From: Streptomyces sp. SM10 | Lineage (GTDB): Bacteria; Actinomycetota; Actinomycetes; Streptomycetales; Streptomycetaceae | DNA length: 64,000 bases | Assembly: GCF_002910915.1 (NCBI RefSeq) | Contig: NZ_NEUF01000139.1 | Coordinates: forward strand, 1-64,000 | Direction of reading: 5' to 3' | In this document: one piece after another, positions 7,936 through 16,234 of the stretch | How positions within the stretch are numbered: the first letter of the stretch is position 1 | Layout: every line of letters begins with the position of its first letter | The notes under the pieces: model-generated | Seen by the model: the letters and a program-made list of their open reading frames with translations, nothing else | Told to the model about the DNA's origin: nothing | Database searches by the model: none | Made by a program: the position numbers and the translations under genes

Positions 7936-9270
7936 ATGTCTCGTGCCATCTCCCTGCACAGTGTGAGCAAGACGTACGGACGGTCCTCGCGCGCCGTCGA
8001 CCGGTTCTCGCTCTCGGTCGCCCCCGGCGAGTTCGTGGTGCTGCTGGGCCCCTCGGGCTGCGGCAAGTCGACCGTGCTCCGGATGATCGCGGGCCTGGAG
8101 GAGGTCTCCGAGGGGGAGCTGCTGCTCGACGGCGAGCCGTCGAACGACCTGTCACCGCGCGAACGCGGCATGGCCATGGTCTTCCAGAACTTCGCGCTCT
8201 ATCCGAACATGACCAACCGGGCCAACATCGGCTTCCCGCTCAAGCTGGAGAACCCCCGCCGTGACCACACCGACCGGGTGGAGTCCACCGCCAGGATGCT
8301 CGGCATCGAGAGCGTGCTGGACCGCTACCCCCGCCAGCTCTCCGGCGGCGAACGCCAGCGGGTCGCGATGGGCCGGGCCATCTCGCGGCGACCGTCCGCC
8401 TTCCTGATGGACGAACCGCTCTCCAACCTCGACGCCAAACTGCGCAACCACCTGCGCGCCGAGATCGCCCAGCTCACCGCCGAACTGGGCGTCACCACCG
8501 TGTACGTCACGCACGACCAGGCGGAGGCGATGTCGCTCGGCGACCGGGTGGCCGTGATGCGCGGCGGGGTGCTCCAGCAGGTCAGCACCCCGCGGGAGGT
8601 CTACGCGCTGCCGGAGAACGTGTTCGTCGCCGCGTTCATCGGCACCCCGAGGATCAATCTGCTCCAGGCGGTCGTCCACGCCCCGCTGGAGGGGAGGATG
8701 TCGATCGACCTCGGCCGGCAGCGCCTCCCGCTGCCCGAGCCGCTCAGTGCCGACCATCAGTTGCTCCGCATCCAGCAGGGCCGCCCGATCATCGTGGGCC
8801 TGCGCTCCGAGGCCGTCCGGATCGCCCCGCGCAGCCAGGCCCGCCCCGGAGAGGTGGCGCTCAGCGGCATCGTCGAGCACGTCGAGTACCAGGGGCACGA
8901 GGCGCTCGTCCACCTCAACACCGGCTCTCGGCCGGCCGTGGTGCCCGACCTGGAGTCCGCCCGGCCGCAGGCGCCCCAGCGCCGCCGTGCCAGGAGCGGC
9001 GGGACCGGTGTGCTGGAACGCCTCAAGCAGCGTGCCACCGGCTCCGTCGCCGTCCTCGACCACCCGGCTGAGGAGTCGTACGCCGTGCGCAGCCCCGACC
9101 GCCCGGCCGTCACGGCGAGCGACCTGGTGGTCCGCACCGGCCCCGACATGCGGCTTCGCACCGGCGGACAGGTGCCGCTCCTCGTCGACCTGGCGCATCT
9201 GTACGTCTTCGACCACTCCGGGCGCAGGATCTGCCCCCTGCCGAGGGACATTCCGGGGCTCGACGTGTGA
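7936..9270 (+). CDS. MsiK/UgpC-type ABC transporter ATP-binding protein
   Basis: This is a 444-residue cytoplasmic ATPase of the sugar (CUT1) importer class. It shows a Walker A GPSGCGKST near residue 38, a Q-loop QNFALYP, the signature LSGGERQRVAMGRA, a Walker B LMDEPLSNLDAKLR and the switch-loop VTHDQAEAM. A TOBE-type regulatory region follows. It is about 65 residues longer than MsiK because of an Arg/Pro-rich insertion at residues ~335-400. No permease or binding-protein genes are adjacent, so it probably serves transporters encoded elsewhere, as MsiK does. The start is the ATG at 7936, with a weak Shine-Dalgarno sequence. Confidence 0.92.
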   Translation: MSRAISLHSVSKTYGRSSRAVDRFSLSVAPGEFVVLLGPSGCGKSTVLRMIAGLEEVSEGELLLDGEPSNDLSPRERGMAMVFQNFALYPNMTNRANIGFPLKLENPRRDHTDRVESTARMLGIESVLDRYPRQLSGGERQRVAMGRAISRRPSAFLMDEPLSNLDAKLRNHLRAEIAQLTAELGVTTVYVTHDQAEAMSLGDRVAVMRGGVLQQVSTPREVYALPENVFVAAFIGTPRINLLQAVVHAPLEGRMSIDLGRQRLPLPEPLSADHQLLRIQQGRPIIVGLRSEAVRIAPRSQARPGEVALSGIVEHVEYQGHEALVHLNTGSRPAVVPDLESARPQAPQRRRARSGGTGVLERLKQRATGSVAVLDHPAEESYAVRSPDRPAVTASDLVVRTGPDMRLRTGGQVPLLVDLAHLYVFDHSGRRICPLPRDIPGLDV

Positions 9271-9325
9271 CTGTCGTCCGTGGTCCGTGCGTGATCTGTG
9301 TCTCCGGCCGTTCCCTGGCGCCAAA

Positions 9326-9344
9326 AAACTAACAGCGCTAGTTT
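9326..9344. promoter_or_regulatory. TetR operator candidate upstream of the aldehyde dehydrogenase
   Basis: The sequence AAACTAACAGCGCTAGTTT is a 19-base palindrome with 7 of 9 pairs matched. It matches the 14575 site at 15 of 19 positions. It lies 73 bases before the aldehyde dehydrogenase start and is the only AT-rich patch in the gap. Confidence 0.6.
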
Positions 9345-9417
9345 GGAGCCGGGACGGCATCCGTCCGTACGACGCACGGCTTCGGCGGCAGGCACAGCGA
9401 GCCCGGGAGGGACAGCC

Positions 9418-10812
9418 ATGAAGGCGCATGACGGGATGTACATCGGCGGGGAGTGGCGGCCCGCATCGGGCCAGGACACGATCGCGGTCGTGAACCCGGC
9501 CGACGAGCAGGTCATCGGCCACGTCCCGGCGGGGACCGCCGAGGACGTCGACACCGCGGTACGCGCCGCACGCGCCGCGTTCCCCGGCTGGGCGGCCACC
9601 CCGCCCGCCGAACGCGCCGCGCGGATCGCCGCCCTGCGCGACGTGCTCGCCGCCCGCAAGGACGAGATCGCCGAGACCGTCACGGCTGAGCTCGGCTCCC
9701 CGCTGCCGCTCTCCCGGATGGTGCACGCGGGCGTGCCGGTGCTGGTCGCCGGTTCGTACGCCGAACTGGCCGCCTCCTACTCCTTCGAGGAGAGGCTCGG
9801 CAACTCCACCGTCCTGCTGGAGCCCGTCGGCGTCGTCGGCGCGATCACGCCCTGGAACTACCCGCTCCACCAGATCGTCGCCAAGGTGGTCCCGGCGCTG
9901 GCCGCGGGCTGCACCGTCGTCCTGAAGCCCGCCGAGGACACCCCGCTCACCGCCCAGCTCTTCGCCGAGGCCACCCAGGAGGCGGGACTGCCCGCCGGCG
10001 TCTTCAACCTGGTCACCGGGATCGGCGCGGTCGCCGGCCAGGCACTCGCCGAGCACGAGGGTGTCGACCTCGTCTCGTTCACCGGCTCCACCGCCGTCGG
10101 CAGGCAGATCGGGGCCACGGCGGGAGCGGCGGTCAAGCGGGTCGCCCTGGAGCTCGGCGGCAAGTCGGCCAACGTGATCCTCCCCGGCGCCGACCTCGCG
10201 AAGGCCGTCAACGTGGGCGTGGCCAACGTGATGTCCAACTCCGGCCAGACGTGCAGCGCCTGGACCCGGATGCTGGTCGACGCCGAGCGGTACGAGGAGG
10301 CCGTGGGCCTCGCCGCCGCGGCCGTCGCCAAGTACGTGCCGGGGGAGCGCGTCGGCCCCGTCGTCAACGCCAGGCAGCAGGCCCGGGTGCGGGGTTACAT
10401 CGAGAAGGGCGTCGAGGAGGGCGCCCGCCTCGTCGCGGGTGGCCCCGAGGCACCCCAGGGCCAGGGCTACTACGTCAGCCCCACCGTGTTCGCCGACGTG
10501 ACCCCGGAGATGACCATCGCGCAGGAGGAGATCTTCGGCCCGGTCCTCTCGATCCTGCGGTACGAGGACGTGGACGACGCCCTGCGGATCGCCAACGACA
10601 CGGTGTACGGGCTGGCCGGCGCCGTCTGGGGCGCGGACGACGAGGAGGCCGTGGCCTTCGCCCGCCGGATGGACACCGGGCAGGTCGACATCAACGGGGG
10701 CCGCTTCAACCCCCTGGCCCCCTTCGGCGGCTACAAGCAGTCCGGGGTGGGGCGCGAGCTCGGCCCGCACGGCCTCTCCGAGTACCTCCAGACCAAGTCC
10801 CTGCAGTTCTGA
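9418..10812 (+). CDS. NAD(P)+-dependent aldehyde dehydrogenase
   Basis: This 464-residue enzyme oxidises an aldehyde to its acid with NAD(P)+. The catalytic Cys279 lies in SNSGQTCSA and the general base Glu245 in ALELGGKSAN; the N-terminal Rossmann part carries GAITPWNYPL. The start ATG at 9418 follows GGGAGGGACAGCC. The zinc alcohol dehydrogenase starts 29 bases downstream on the same strand, so the pair probably takes an alcohol to an acid in two steps. Upstream lies a palindrome also found at the acyl-CoA dehydrogenase promoter near 14.58 kb, which suggests shared control. The substrate is unknown. Confidence 0.94.
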   Translation: MKAHDGMYIGGEWRPASGQDTIAVVNPADEQVIGHVPAGTAEDVDTAVRAARAAFPGWAATPPAERAARIAALRDVLAARKDEIAETVTAELGSPLPLSRMVHAGVPVLVAGSYAELAASYSFEERLGNSTVLLEPVGVVGAITPWNYPLHQIVAKVVPALAAGCTVVLKPAEDTPLTAQLFAEATQEAGLPAGVFNLVTGIGAVAGQALAEHEGVDLVSFTGSTAVGRQIGATAGAAVKRVALELGGKSANVILPGADLAKAVNVGVANVMSNSGQTCSAWTRMLVDAERYEEAVGLAAAAVAKYVPGERVGPVVNARQQARVRGYIEKGVEEGARLVAGGPEAPQGQGYYVSPTVFADVTPEMTIAQEEIFGPVLSILRYEDVDDALRIANDTVYGLAGAVWGADDEEAVAFARRMDTGQVDINGGRFNPLAPFGGYKQSGVGRELGPHGLSEYLQTKSLQF

Positions 10813-10841
10813 TCCCCGCCGATCCACCGAGGAGTCTGTTC

Positions 10842-11921
10842 GTGGTCCGCGCCGCCGTACTGCCCGCCGTCGGAGCTCCCCTGGAGATCACCGACATCGA
10901 ACTCCCGGAGCCCGGCCCCGGCCAGGTGAGCATCTCGCTCGCCGCCGCCGGTGTCTGCCACTCCGACCTGTCCCTGTCCAACGGCACCATGCGATTGCCC
11001 GTCCCCGCCGTCCTCGGCCACGAGGGCGCCGGCACGGTGCTCGCCGTCGGCGAGGGCGTCACCCACGTCGGCGCGGGCGACCCGGTCGTCCTCAACTGGG
11101 CCCCGTCCTGCGGAGCATGCTTCCACTGCGGGATCGGCGAGATCTGGCTCTGCGCCGACGCCCTCAAGGGCGCGGCGAACATCCACGCCCGTACGGCCGA
11201 CGGCACCGAGCTCCACCCCGGCCTGAACGTCGCGGCCTTCGCCCAGGAGACCGTCGTCGCCGCGAACTGCGTGCTGCCCGCCCCGGCCGGCATCCCGCTC
11301 GACGACGCGGCCCTGCTCGGCTGCGCGGTCCTGACCGGATACGGGGCCGTCCACCACTCCGCCCGGGTGCGTGAGGGCGAGAGCGTCGTCGTCTTCGGGA
11401 TCGGCGGGGTCGGCCTCGCCGTCCTCCAGTCCGCCCGCATCGCCGGAGCGTCGAAGATCATCGCCGTGGACGTGTCACCCGAGAAGGAGGAGCTCGCCCG
11501 TCGGGCCGGTGCCACCGACTACGTCGTCGCCTCCGACACCACACCGCGCGCCGTCCGCAAGCTCACGGGCGGCCAGGGCGCGGACGTCGCCGTGGAGTGC
11601 GTGGGCCGGTCCGCCACGATCCGCGCGGCCTGGGAGTCGACCCGCCGGGGCGGCCGCACCACGGTCGTCGGCATCGGCGGCAAGGACCAGCCGGTGACCT
11701 TCAACGCCCTGGAGATCTTCCACTGGGGCCGCTCCCTCACCGGCTGTGTCTACGGCAACAGCGACCCGGCCCGCGACCTGCCGGTGCTCGCCGAACACAT
11801 CCGCGGCGGACGGTTCGACCTCTCCATGCTGGTGACCGAGCGGATCTCTCTGGACGGCATCCCGGCGGCGTTCGAGAACATGATCGCGGGCAAGGGCGGA
11901 CGCGCCCTGGTCGTCTTCTAG
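10842..11921 (+). CDS. Zinc-dependent alcohol dehydrogenase (MDR superfamily)
   Basis: This is a 359-residue medium-chain dehydrogenase. Catalytic-zinc ligands are seen in GVCHSD and LGHEGAG. The structural-zinc loop CGACFHCGIGEIWLC has its four cysteines, and the NAD site reads GIGGVGLAVLQ. The GTG start at 10842 sits behind GAGGAG. It is cotranscribed with the aldehyde dehydrogenase just upstream and is followed by a strong hairpin. It resembles the mycothiol-dependent dehydrogenase at 43.8 kb, but without that gene's metallo-hydrolase partner it is more likely a general or branched primary alcohol dehydrogenase. Confidence 0.93.
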   Translation: MVRAAVLPAVGAPLEITDIELPEPGPGQVSISLAAAGVCHSDLSLSNGTMRLPVPAVLGHEGAGTVLAVGEGVTHVGAGDPVVLNWAPSCGACFHCGIGEIWLCADALKGAANIHARTADGTELHPGLNVAAFAQETVVAANCVLPAPAGIPLDDAALLGCAVLTGYGAVHHSARVREGESVVVFGIGGVGLAVLQSARIAGASKIIAVDVSPEKEELARRAGATDYVVASDTTPRAVRKLTGGQGADVAVECVGRSATIRAAWESTRRGGRTTVVGIGGKDQPVTFNALEIFHWGRSLTGCVYGNSDPARDLPVLAEHIRGGRFDLSMLVTERISLDGIPAAFENMIAGKGGRALVVF

Positions 11922-11932
11922 GACGGCCGCGG

Positions 11933-11971
11933 CGGCAGGCGGGGCCGTGGGACGTACGGCCCCGCCTGTCG
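11933..11971. terminator. Strong hairpin between the alcohol dehydrogenase and the eamA gene
   Basis: Arms AGGCGGGGCCGT (11937-11948) and ACGGCCCCGCCT (11956-11967) pair perfectly over 12 bases with a 7-base loop, and pairing extends outward with one wobble. It starts 11 bases after the alcohol dehydrogenase stop and ends about 150 bases before the convergent eamA stop. No U-tract follows, as is common in streptomycetes. Confidence 0.7.
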
Positions 11972-12118
11972 GCCGCGCACCGGGGCGATCTGCCGCGGAC
12001 CGGCCGGCACCCGGCAGTGACGTATCTCCCAGCCTGCGGCGAGGGCCAGGCAGGCGTGAGGGACGTCGGTCACCGGCCGGAAGGACTTCGGTCCCTTCCC
12101 GCGGTCCGGCTCACCGGC

Positions 12119-13087
12119 TCAGGGCCGCTCGGCCGCACTCCGCTCGGTTTCCGGCGTCACCGCGGGGCGCGCGTCCCTGTTCCGGGCCCGGGTCCGGGAG
12201 ACCGCGACCCCCGCGAGGCAGAGAAGCCCGCCCGCGACGGTGAGCAGCGCGGGGACCTCGTCGAGCAGCAGCCAGGACATCAGCACCACCAGGGCGGGCA
12301 CCGCGTACGTCGTCGCGCCCATCCGGCCCGCGGTGGTCCGCGCCAGGGCGTAGGCCCAGGTGGTGAAGGCGAGCGCGGTCGGGAAGACCCCGAGATAGAC
12401 CATGTTCAGCGTGGCGGACAGCGGGGCGTCGGCCGCCTCGGAGACCAGGACGCCGGTGAACGGCAGGCAGGCGACCGTGCCGGTCAGGCAGCCGAACGTG
12501 GTGATCTGCAGGGCCGATCCGTGCCGGAGCGCGGGCTTCTGGCTGACCACGCCGCCGGCGTACGCCACGGCCGCCACCACGCAGAGCACGACGCCGAGCA
12601 CCGACGAGCTTCCGTGCCCCGACATGGAGAGCCCGACCACCGCCGCGCCCCCGAACGAGACGGCCATGCCGACGATCAGCCGGCGGGGCAGTCCCTCACC
12701 GAGCAGGCCCGCGCTGAGCAGGGCGATCAGGATCGGCCCGATGTTCACGACCATCGCGGCGGTGCCCGCGTCCACCTGCTGCTCGCCCCAGTTCAGCACC
12801 ACCATGTACAGGCCGAACCAGAGCAGTCCCGATGCCGCGATGCCCGGCCAGGCCGCCCGGGACGGCAGGCCCTCGCGGCGTACGAGCAGGAACGCGCCGA
12901 GGGTCAGCGTGCCCGCGAGAAGCCGGCCGAGCGCCAGCGCCCCCGGTGAGTAGGCCTCGCCCGCACTGCGGATGGAGACAAAGGCCGAGGCCCACAGGAT
13001 GACCGTGGTGCACGCGGCGGCCGGGGCGCGCCAGTCGTGTCCCGGGATGGCGGGCGTGCCGGGGCGCGCCGTCGGAGTCGTCGTCAT
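12119..13087 (-). CDS. EamA/DMT-family membrane transporter
   Basis: This is a 322-residue membrane protein with about ten hydrophobic helices in two repeated five-helix halves, as in drug/metabolite exporters. The second half holds the family-typical MVYLGVFPTALAFTTWAYAL. The ATG start at 13087 leaves a short cytoplasmic N-terminus. It is the third gene of a minus-strand tetR-arsR-eamA run (44-base gap to arsR), so the exporter is probably under control of one or both regulators. The substrate is not predictable. The ~150 bases between its stop and the hairpin at 11.97 kb contain nothing recognisable. Confidence 0.9.
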   Translation of the reverse strand: MTTTPTARPGTPAIPGHDWRAPAAACTTVILWASAFVSIRSAGEAYSPGALALGRLLAGTLTLGAFLLVRREGLPSRAAWPGIAASGLLWFGLYMVVLNWGEQQVDAGTAAMVVNIGPILIALLSAGLLGEGLPRRLIVGMAVSFGGAAVVGLSMSGHGSSSVLGVVLCVVAAVAYAGGVVSQKPALRHGSALQITTFGCLTGTVACLPFTGVLVSEAADAPLSATLNMVYLGVFPTALAFTTWAYALARTTAGRMGATTYAVPALVVLMSWLLLDEVPALLTVAGGLLCLAGVAVSRTRARNRDARPAVTPETERSAAERP

Positions 13088-13131
13088 GGCCACGACGGTA
13101 GGCGGACGACGCTTCGGCTCCCACCGAATTG

Positions 13132-13857
13132 TCAGTCCCCGTCGAGCTCCGCCGGCTCGATGCCCAGGTGGTCGGAGAACGCCGCCAGCCCGGCGGGCGT
13201 CGCCCGGACCGCCCTGCCCGAACCGACCCGCTCGCACCATCCCGCGTCCAGCACGTGCCGGCACAGGGCGGCGCCCGAGGTTCCGGCCAGGTGCGGGCGC
13301 CGCTCGGTCCAGTCGAGGCAGCCGCGGGCCAGCGGGCGCCGTGACGTCGTGGCGAGCGGGACGGAGAGTGCGCCGAACCACGCGAGGCCCTGATCGGTGA
13401 GGGCGAATCCGGTGTCCTGCCGCAGGAGCCCGCGGCGGGTCATCGCGTCCGTGATGCGGATCCCGAGGCGCCCGGCGAGGTGGTCGTAGCAGGTGCGTCC
13501 CCGGGCCAGCGCGTGCTGGAGGCTCGCCTCGCGCAGGGTGCGCACGGGCACCGGCGTGACGGGGTGGGCGTGGGCGGCCAGCTCCTCGATCAGCTGGGCG
13601 GTCCGCCCGTCGGCCAGCCGCACGTAGCGGTGACGGCCCTGGCGTTCCTCCGCCAGCAGCCCGCCGGAGACGAGCTTGCCCAGATGCTCACTGGCCGTCG
13701 AGGCGGCGACCCCCGCGGAGCGCGCCAGCTCGCCGGCCGTCCAGGCCCGGCCGTCGAGCAGGGCCAGGCAGAAGGAGGCGCGGGTCTCGTCGGCGAGCAG
13801 GGAGGCCAGCGCGGCGAGGCGCGGTGCCGTCGGATCGTGCGCTGTCGTACGGGCCAT
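13132..13857 (-). CDS. ArsR-family winged-helix regulator, long form
   Basis: This is a 241-residue regulator. Residues ~10-90 form an ArsR winged helix (RASFCLALLDGRAWTAGELA, then STASEHLGKLVSGGLLAEER and QGRHRYVRLADG). The C-terminal ~140 residues form a second helical region seen in many actinobacterial ArsR proteins. No metal-binding cysteine cluster is visible; isolated Cys residues do not form the CxC motif of metal sensors. It lies 14 bases after the tetR stop and before the exporter gene. Its target is probably the exporter. Confidence 0.85.
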   Translation of the reverse strand: MARTTAHDPTAPRLAALASLLADETRASFCLALLDGRAWTAGELARSAGVAASTASEHLGKLVSGGLLAEERQGRHRYVRLADGRTAQLIEELAAHAHPVTPVPVRTLREASLQHALARGRTCYDHLAGRLGIRITDAMTRRGLLRQDTGFALTDQGLAWFGALSVPLATTSRRPLARGCLDWTERRPHLAGTSGAALCRHVLDAGWCERVGSGRAVRATPAGLAAFSDHLGIEPAELDGD

Positions 13858-13871
13858 ACGTCCAGGATGCG

Positions 13872-14546
13872 TCAGGCACCGTTCGGCGCGTGCCGAACGG
13901 TGCGGCCCGCGGCCGACTGCTCGTACTGGAGCGCCAGACCGTCCAGCAGGGCGCGCAACCCGGTCTCGAAGGCGCCTTCGTCCACCTGCTGGCGGCGGTC
14001 GGCCAGCAGGTGGGCCTGGCCGAGGTGGGGGTAGTCGGCGGGGTCGTACGCCGTCTCGTCGTCCACGAATCCGCGGGCGAAGGAGCCGAGCGCCGACCCG
14101 GTGATGAAGTAGCGCATCAGCGCGCCGATGTACGTCGCCTGGGCGGGCTGCCAGCCGGCCCTGACCATGGCGCCGAAGACCGCGTCGGCGACGCGGAGGC
14201 CGGCCGGACGGCGGCCGGGGCCCTGGGCGAGCACCGGCACGATGTGCGGGTGCGCGGCGAGCGCCGCACGGTAGGAGACGGCCCAGTCGTGCAGCGCGGC
14301 GGGCCAGTCGCGGGGATCGGTCTCCTCGAACATCGACAGGTCGACCTGCGCGGAGACCGCGTCGGCCACCGCGTCGAGGATCTCGTCCTTGTTCCGGAAG
14401 TGGTTGTAGAGCGAGGGCCCGCTGACCCCCAGCTCGGCGGCGAGGCGCCGGGTCGAGACGGCGTCGAGTCCCTCGGCGTCCACGAGGGAGCCCGCCGCCT
14501 CGACGATGCGGTCTCTGCTGAGGAGGGGCTTGCGCGGTCGGGCCAT
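13872..14546 (-). CDS. TetR-family regulator, divergent from acyl-CoA dehydrogenase
   Basis: This is a 224-residue TetR repressor. The HTH lies at residues ~10-60 (VSTRRLAAELGVSGPSLYNH, then FRNKDEILDAVAD), with a TetR_C helical domain after it. The start is the ATG at 14546 (MARPRK); an upstream GTG-like start would add a few residues. Between it and the divergent acyl-CoA dehydrogenase lies the palindrome at 14575-14593, which recurs before the aldehyde dehydrogenase at 9.3 kb. I therefore infer that this protein controls itself, the arsR-eamA genes, the acyl-CoA dehydrogenase and the alcohol/aldehyde pair. The last codons of the gene form a perfect hairpin. Confidence 0.9.
   Translation of the reverse strand: MARPRKPLLSRDRIVEAAGSLVDAEGLDAVSTRRLAAELGVSGPSLYNHFRNKDEILDAVADAVSAQVDLSMFEETDPRDWPAALHDWAVSYRAALAAHPHIVPVLAQGPGRRPAGLRVADAVFGAMVRAGWQPAQATYIGALMRYFITGSALGSFARGFVDDETAYDPADYPHLGQAHLLADRRQQVDEGAFETGLRALLDGLALQYEQSAAGRTVRHAPNGA
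13876..13903. terminator. Perfect hairpin at the 3' end of the tetR coding region
   Basis: GCACCGTTCGGC and GCCGAACGGTGC pair perfectly over 12 bases around a GCGT loop. The element lies inside the last ten codons of tetR, next to its stop codon and 19 bases before the arsR start. It could attenuate read-through into arsR or act as an operator for ArsR; the sequence alone does not decide. Confidence 0.45.
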
Positions 14547-14574
14547 GCGGCACATAGTAGGGCCTGCAACCATA

Positions 14575-14593
14575 AAACTAGCAGTGCTAATTA
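14575..14593. promoter_or_regulatory. TetR operator candidate in the tetR/acyl-CoA dehydrogenase divergent promoter
   Basis: AAACTAGCAGTGCTAATTA matches the 9326 palindrome at 15 of 19 positions. It lies 28 bases from the tetR start and 19 bases before the acyl-CoA dehydrogenase ATG. A repressor bound here could block both genes. Confidence 0.6.
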
Positions 14594-14612
14594 AAAGTTG
14601 GGGTGTCGCAGG

Positions 14613-15764
14613 ATGAACCTGGAGCTGAGCGAGGAGCAGGACGCCGTCCGGCGGCTCGCCGAGGACTTCGTCGCGCGGGAGATCGCCCCGCACGTCGTCG
14701 AGTGGGACCGCGCCGAGAGTGTCGACAAGTCGATCGTGAAGAAGCTGGGCGCCCTCGGCTTCCTCGGTCTGACGATCCCGGAGGAGTACGGCGGTTCCGG
14801 CGGGGACCACCTCGCGTACTGCCTGGTGACCGAGGAGCTCGGCCGCGGCGACTCCTCGGTGCGCGGCATCGTGTCGGTGTCGCTCGGACTCGTCGCCAAG
14901 ACCATCGCGTCCTGGGGCAGTGACGAGCAGAAGCAGCGGTGGCTGCCGCAGCTCACCGCGGGCGAGGCCATCGGCTGCTTCGGCCTCACCGAGCCCGGCA
15001 CCGGCTCCGACGCCGGGAACCTGACGACCCGGGCCGTCCGCGACGGCGACGACTACGTCATCAACGGCTCGAAGATGTTCATCACCAACGGCACCTGGGC
15101 CGATGTCGTCCTGCTCTTCGCCCGCACGAACGACACCCCCGGCCACCGGGGCATCTCCGCCTTCCTGGTGCCGGCCGACGCCCCAGGGCTGAGCCGGCGC
15201 ACGGTCCACGGCAAGCTCGGGCTGCGCGGCCAGGCCACGGCCGAGCTGGTGCTGGAGGACGTGCGCGTCCCCGCGTCCACCCTCATGGGCCCCGAGGGCA
15301 AGGGCTTCTCCATCGCCATGTCGGCCCTGGCCAAGGGCCGGATGTCGGTCGCGGCCGGCTGTGTCGGCATCGCGCAGGCGGCGCTCGACGCGGCCGTGCG
15401 CTACGCGGGCGAGCGCGAGCAGTTCGGCAAGTCCATCGCGAGCTACCAGCTCGTCCAGGAACTCATCAGTGACATCTCCGTGGACGTCGACGCCGCCCGC
15501 ATGCTGACCTGGCGCGTCGCCGACCTCATCGACCGCGGCCAGGACTTCGCCACAGCGGCGTCCACCGCCAAGCTCTTCGCCTCCGAGGCCGCGGTCCGCG
15601 CCGCGAACAACGCCCTGCAGGTCTTCGGCGGCTACGGCTACATCGACGAGTACCCCGTCGGCAAGCTGGTCAGGGACGCCCGCGTGATGACCCTCTACGA
15701 GGGCACCAGCCAGATCCAGAAGCTGATCATCGGCCGTGCGCTGACGGGCGTCTCCGCCTTCTGA
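14613..15764 (+). CDS. Acyl-CoA dehydrogenase
   Basis: This is a 383-residue FAD enzyme, normal length for short/branched-chain acyl-CoA dehydrogenases, which introduce an alpha,beta double bond. Visible motifs are CFGLTEPGTGSDAGNL (FAD/substrate contact), REQFGKSIASYQ, QVFGGYGYIDEYP and the catalytic-base Glu363 in MTLYEGTSQI. The start ATG at 14613 follows GCAGG. It is divergent from the tetR with the shared operator between them. The same operator before the alcohol/aldehyde dehydrogenases suggests a joint route from an alcohol via its acid to beta-oxidation, although no CoA ligase carries this operator in the window. Confidence 0.94.
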   Translation: MNLELSEEQDAVRRLAEDFVAREIAPHVVEWDRAESVDKSIVKKLGALGFLGLTIPEEYGGSGGDHLAYCLVTEELGRGDSSVRGIVSVSLGLVAKTIASWGSDEQKQRWLPQLTAGEAIGCFGLTEPGTGSDAGNLTTRAVRDGDDYVINGSKMFITNGTWADVVLLFARTNDTPGHRGISAFLVPADAPGLSRRTVHGKLGLRGQATAELVLEDVRVPASTLMGPEGKGFSIAMSALAKGRMSVAAGCVGIAQAALDAAVRYAGEREQFGKSIASYQLVQELISDISVDVDAARMLTWRVADLIDRGQDFATAASTAKLFASEAAVRAANNALQVFGGYGYIDEYPVGKLVRDARVMTLYEGTSQIQKLIIGRALTGVSAF

Positions 15765-15794
15765 GCCCGTCGCCGGCCGGCCCCCGCTTCTCCT

Positions 15795-15814
15795 GAGTAC
15801 CCGGGTGAGTACTC
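15795..15814. promoter_or_regulatory. GAGTAC repeat element upstream of the YiaA/B-like gene
   Basis: GAGTACCCGGGTGAGTACTC contains GAGTAC twice as a direct repeat and also has outer GAGTAC/GTACTC arms. It lies 43 bases before the small membrane protein start in an otherwise featureless gap. The regulator is unknown. Confidence 0.35.
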
Positions 15815-15857
15815 CGGCGGATGCCGGCGCAGGCCGCCGCGGCGGATGCTGTGCCGC

Positions 15858-16148
15858 ATGAGTGAGACGACATCGGTCAAGCAGCAGAGCACCGCCGCCT
15901 TCTACGGGCAGGCCGTCCTCTCCTTCGGCGTGGCGATGGGCGCGGTGGCCCTCGGCATCTTCTTCCTCGACGCCGACGCCTGGGTGCGGGCCTTCCTCGC
16001 CGTCGGCGTCCTCTACCTCGTCACCTCGTGCTTCACCCTCGCCAAGGTCGTCAGGGACCGGCAGGAGGCGGGGCAGATCGTCAGCAGGGTCGACCAGGCC
16101 AGGCTGGAGAAGATCCTCGCCGAGCACGACCCCTTCCAGAAGCTCTGA
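15858..16148 (+). CDS. Small YiaA/YiaB-like inner membrane protein
   Basis: This is a 96-residue protein with two predicted transmembrane helices (residues ~18-38 and ~43-63), the YiaA/B two-helix arrangement. A charged cytoplasmic tail follows, ending in KILAEHDPFQKL. The ATG at 15858 (MSETTSV) is preferred to one 12 bases upstream because the mature start resembles family members. Its function is unknown. A GAGTAC repeat lies upstream, and the next gene begins 86 bases downstream with its own operator. Confidence 0.82.
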   Translation: MSETTSVKQQSTAAFYGQAVLSFGVAMGAVALGIFFLDADAWVRAFLAVGVLYLVTSCFTLAKVVRDRQEAGQIVSRVDQARLEKILAEHDPFQKL

Positions 16149-16170
16149 CGATCTCACCCCCACGGAGCGC

Positions 16171-16187
16171 TCTAAGCGCTTGCTCAG
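16171..16187. promoter_or_regulatory. TCTAAGCGCTTGCTCAG operator candidate before tetR
   Basis: This 17-base sequence recurs exactly at 17445-17461, in front of the maoC gene. It is an imperfect palindrome (CTAAGC/GCTCAG arms) lying 47 bases before the tetR ATG. TetR-type sites with an AAGCGCTTGCT core are common before fatty-acid genes. Confidence 0.65.
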
Positions 16188-16234
16188 GTTCGCGGTATGG
16201 TGTTCGTCCTGCCAGCGGAAAGGGGCACGTGGCG

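Noticed and set aside
8152..10827. An 891-residue minus-strand frame spanning the ABC ATPase and aldehyde dehydrogenase
   Set aside because: It crosses two well-defined plus-strand genes and the operator between them, and shows no domain of its own.
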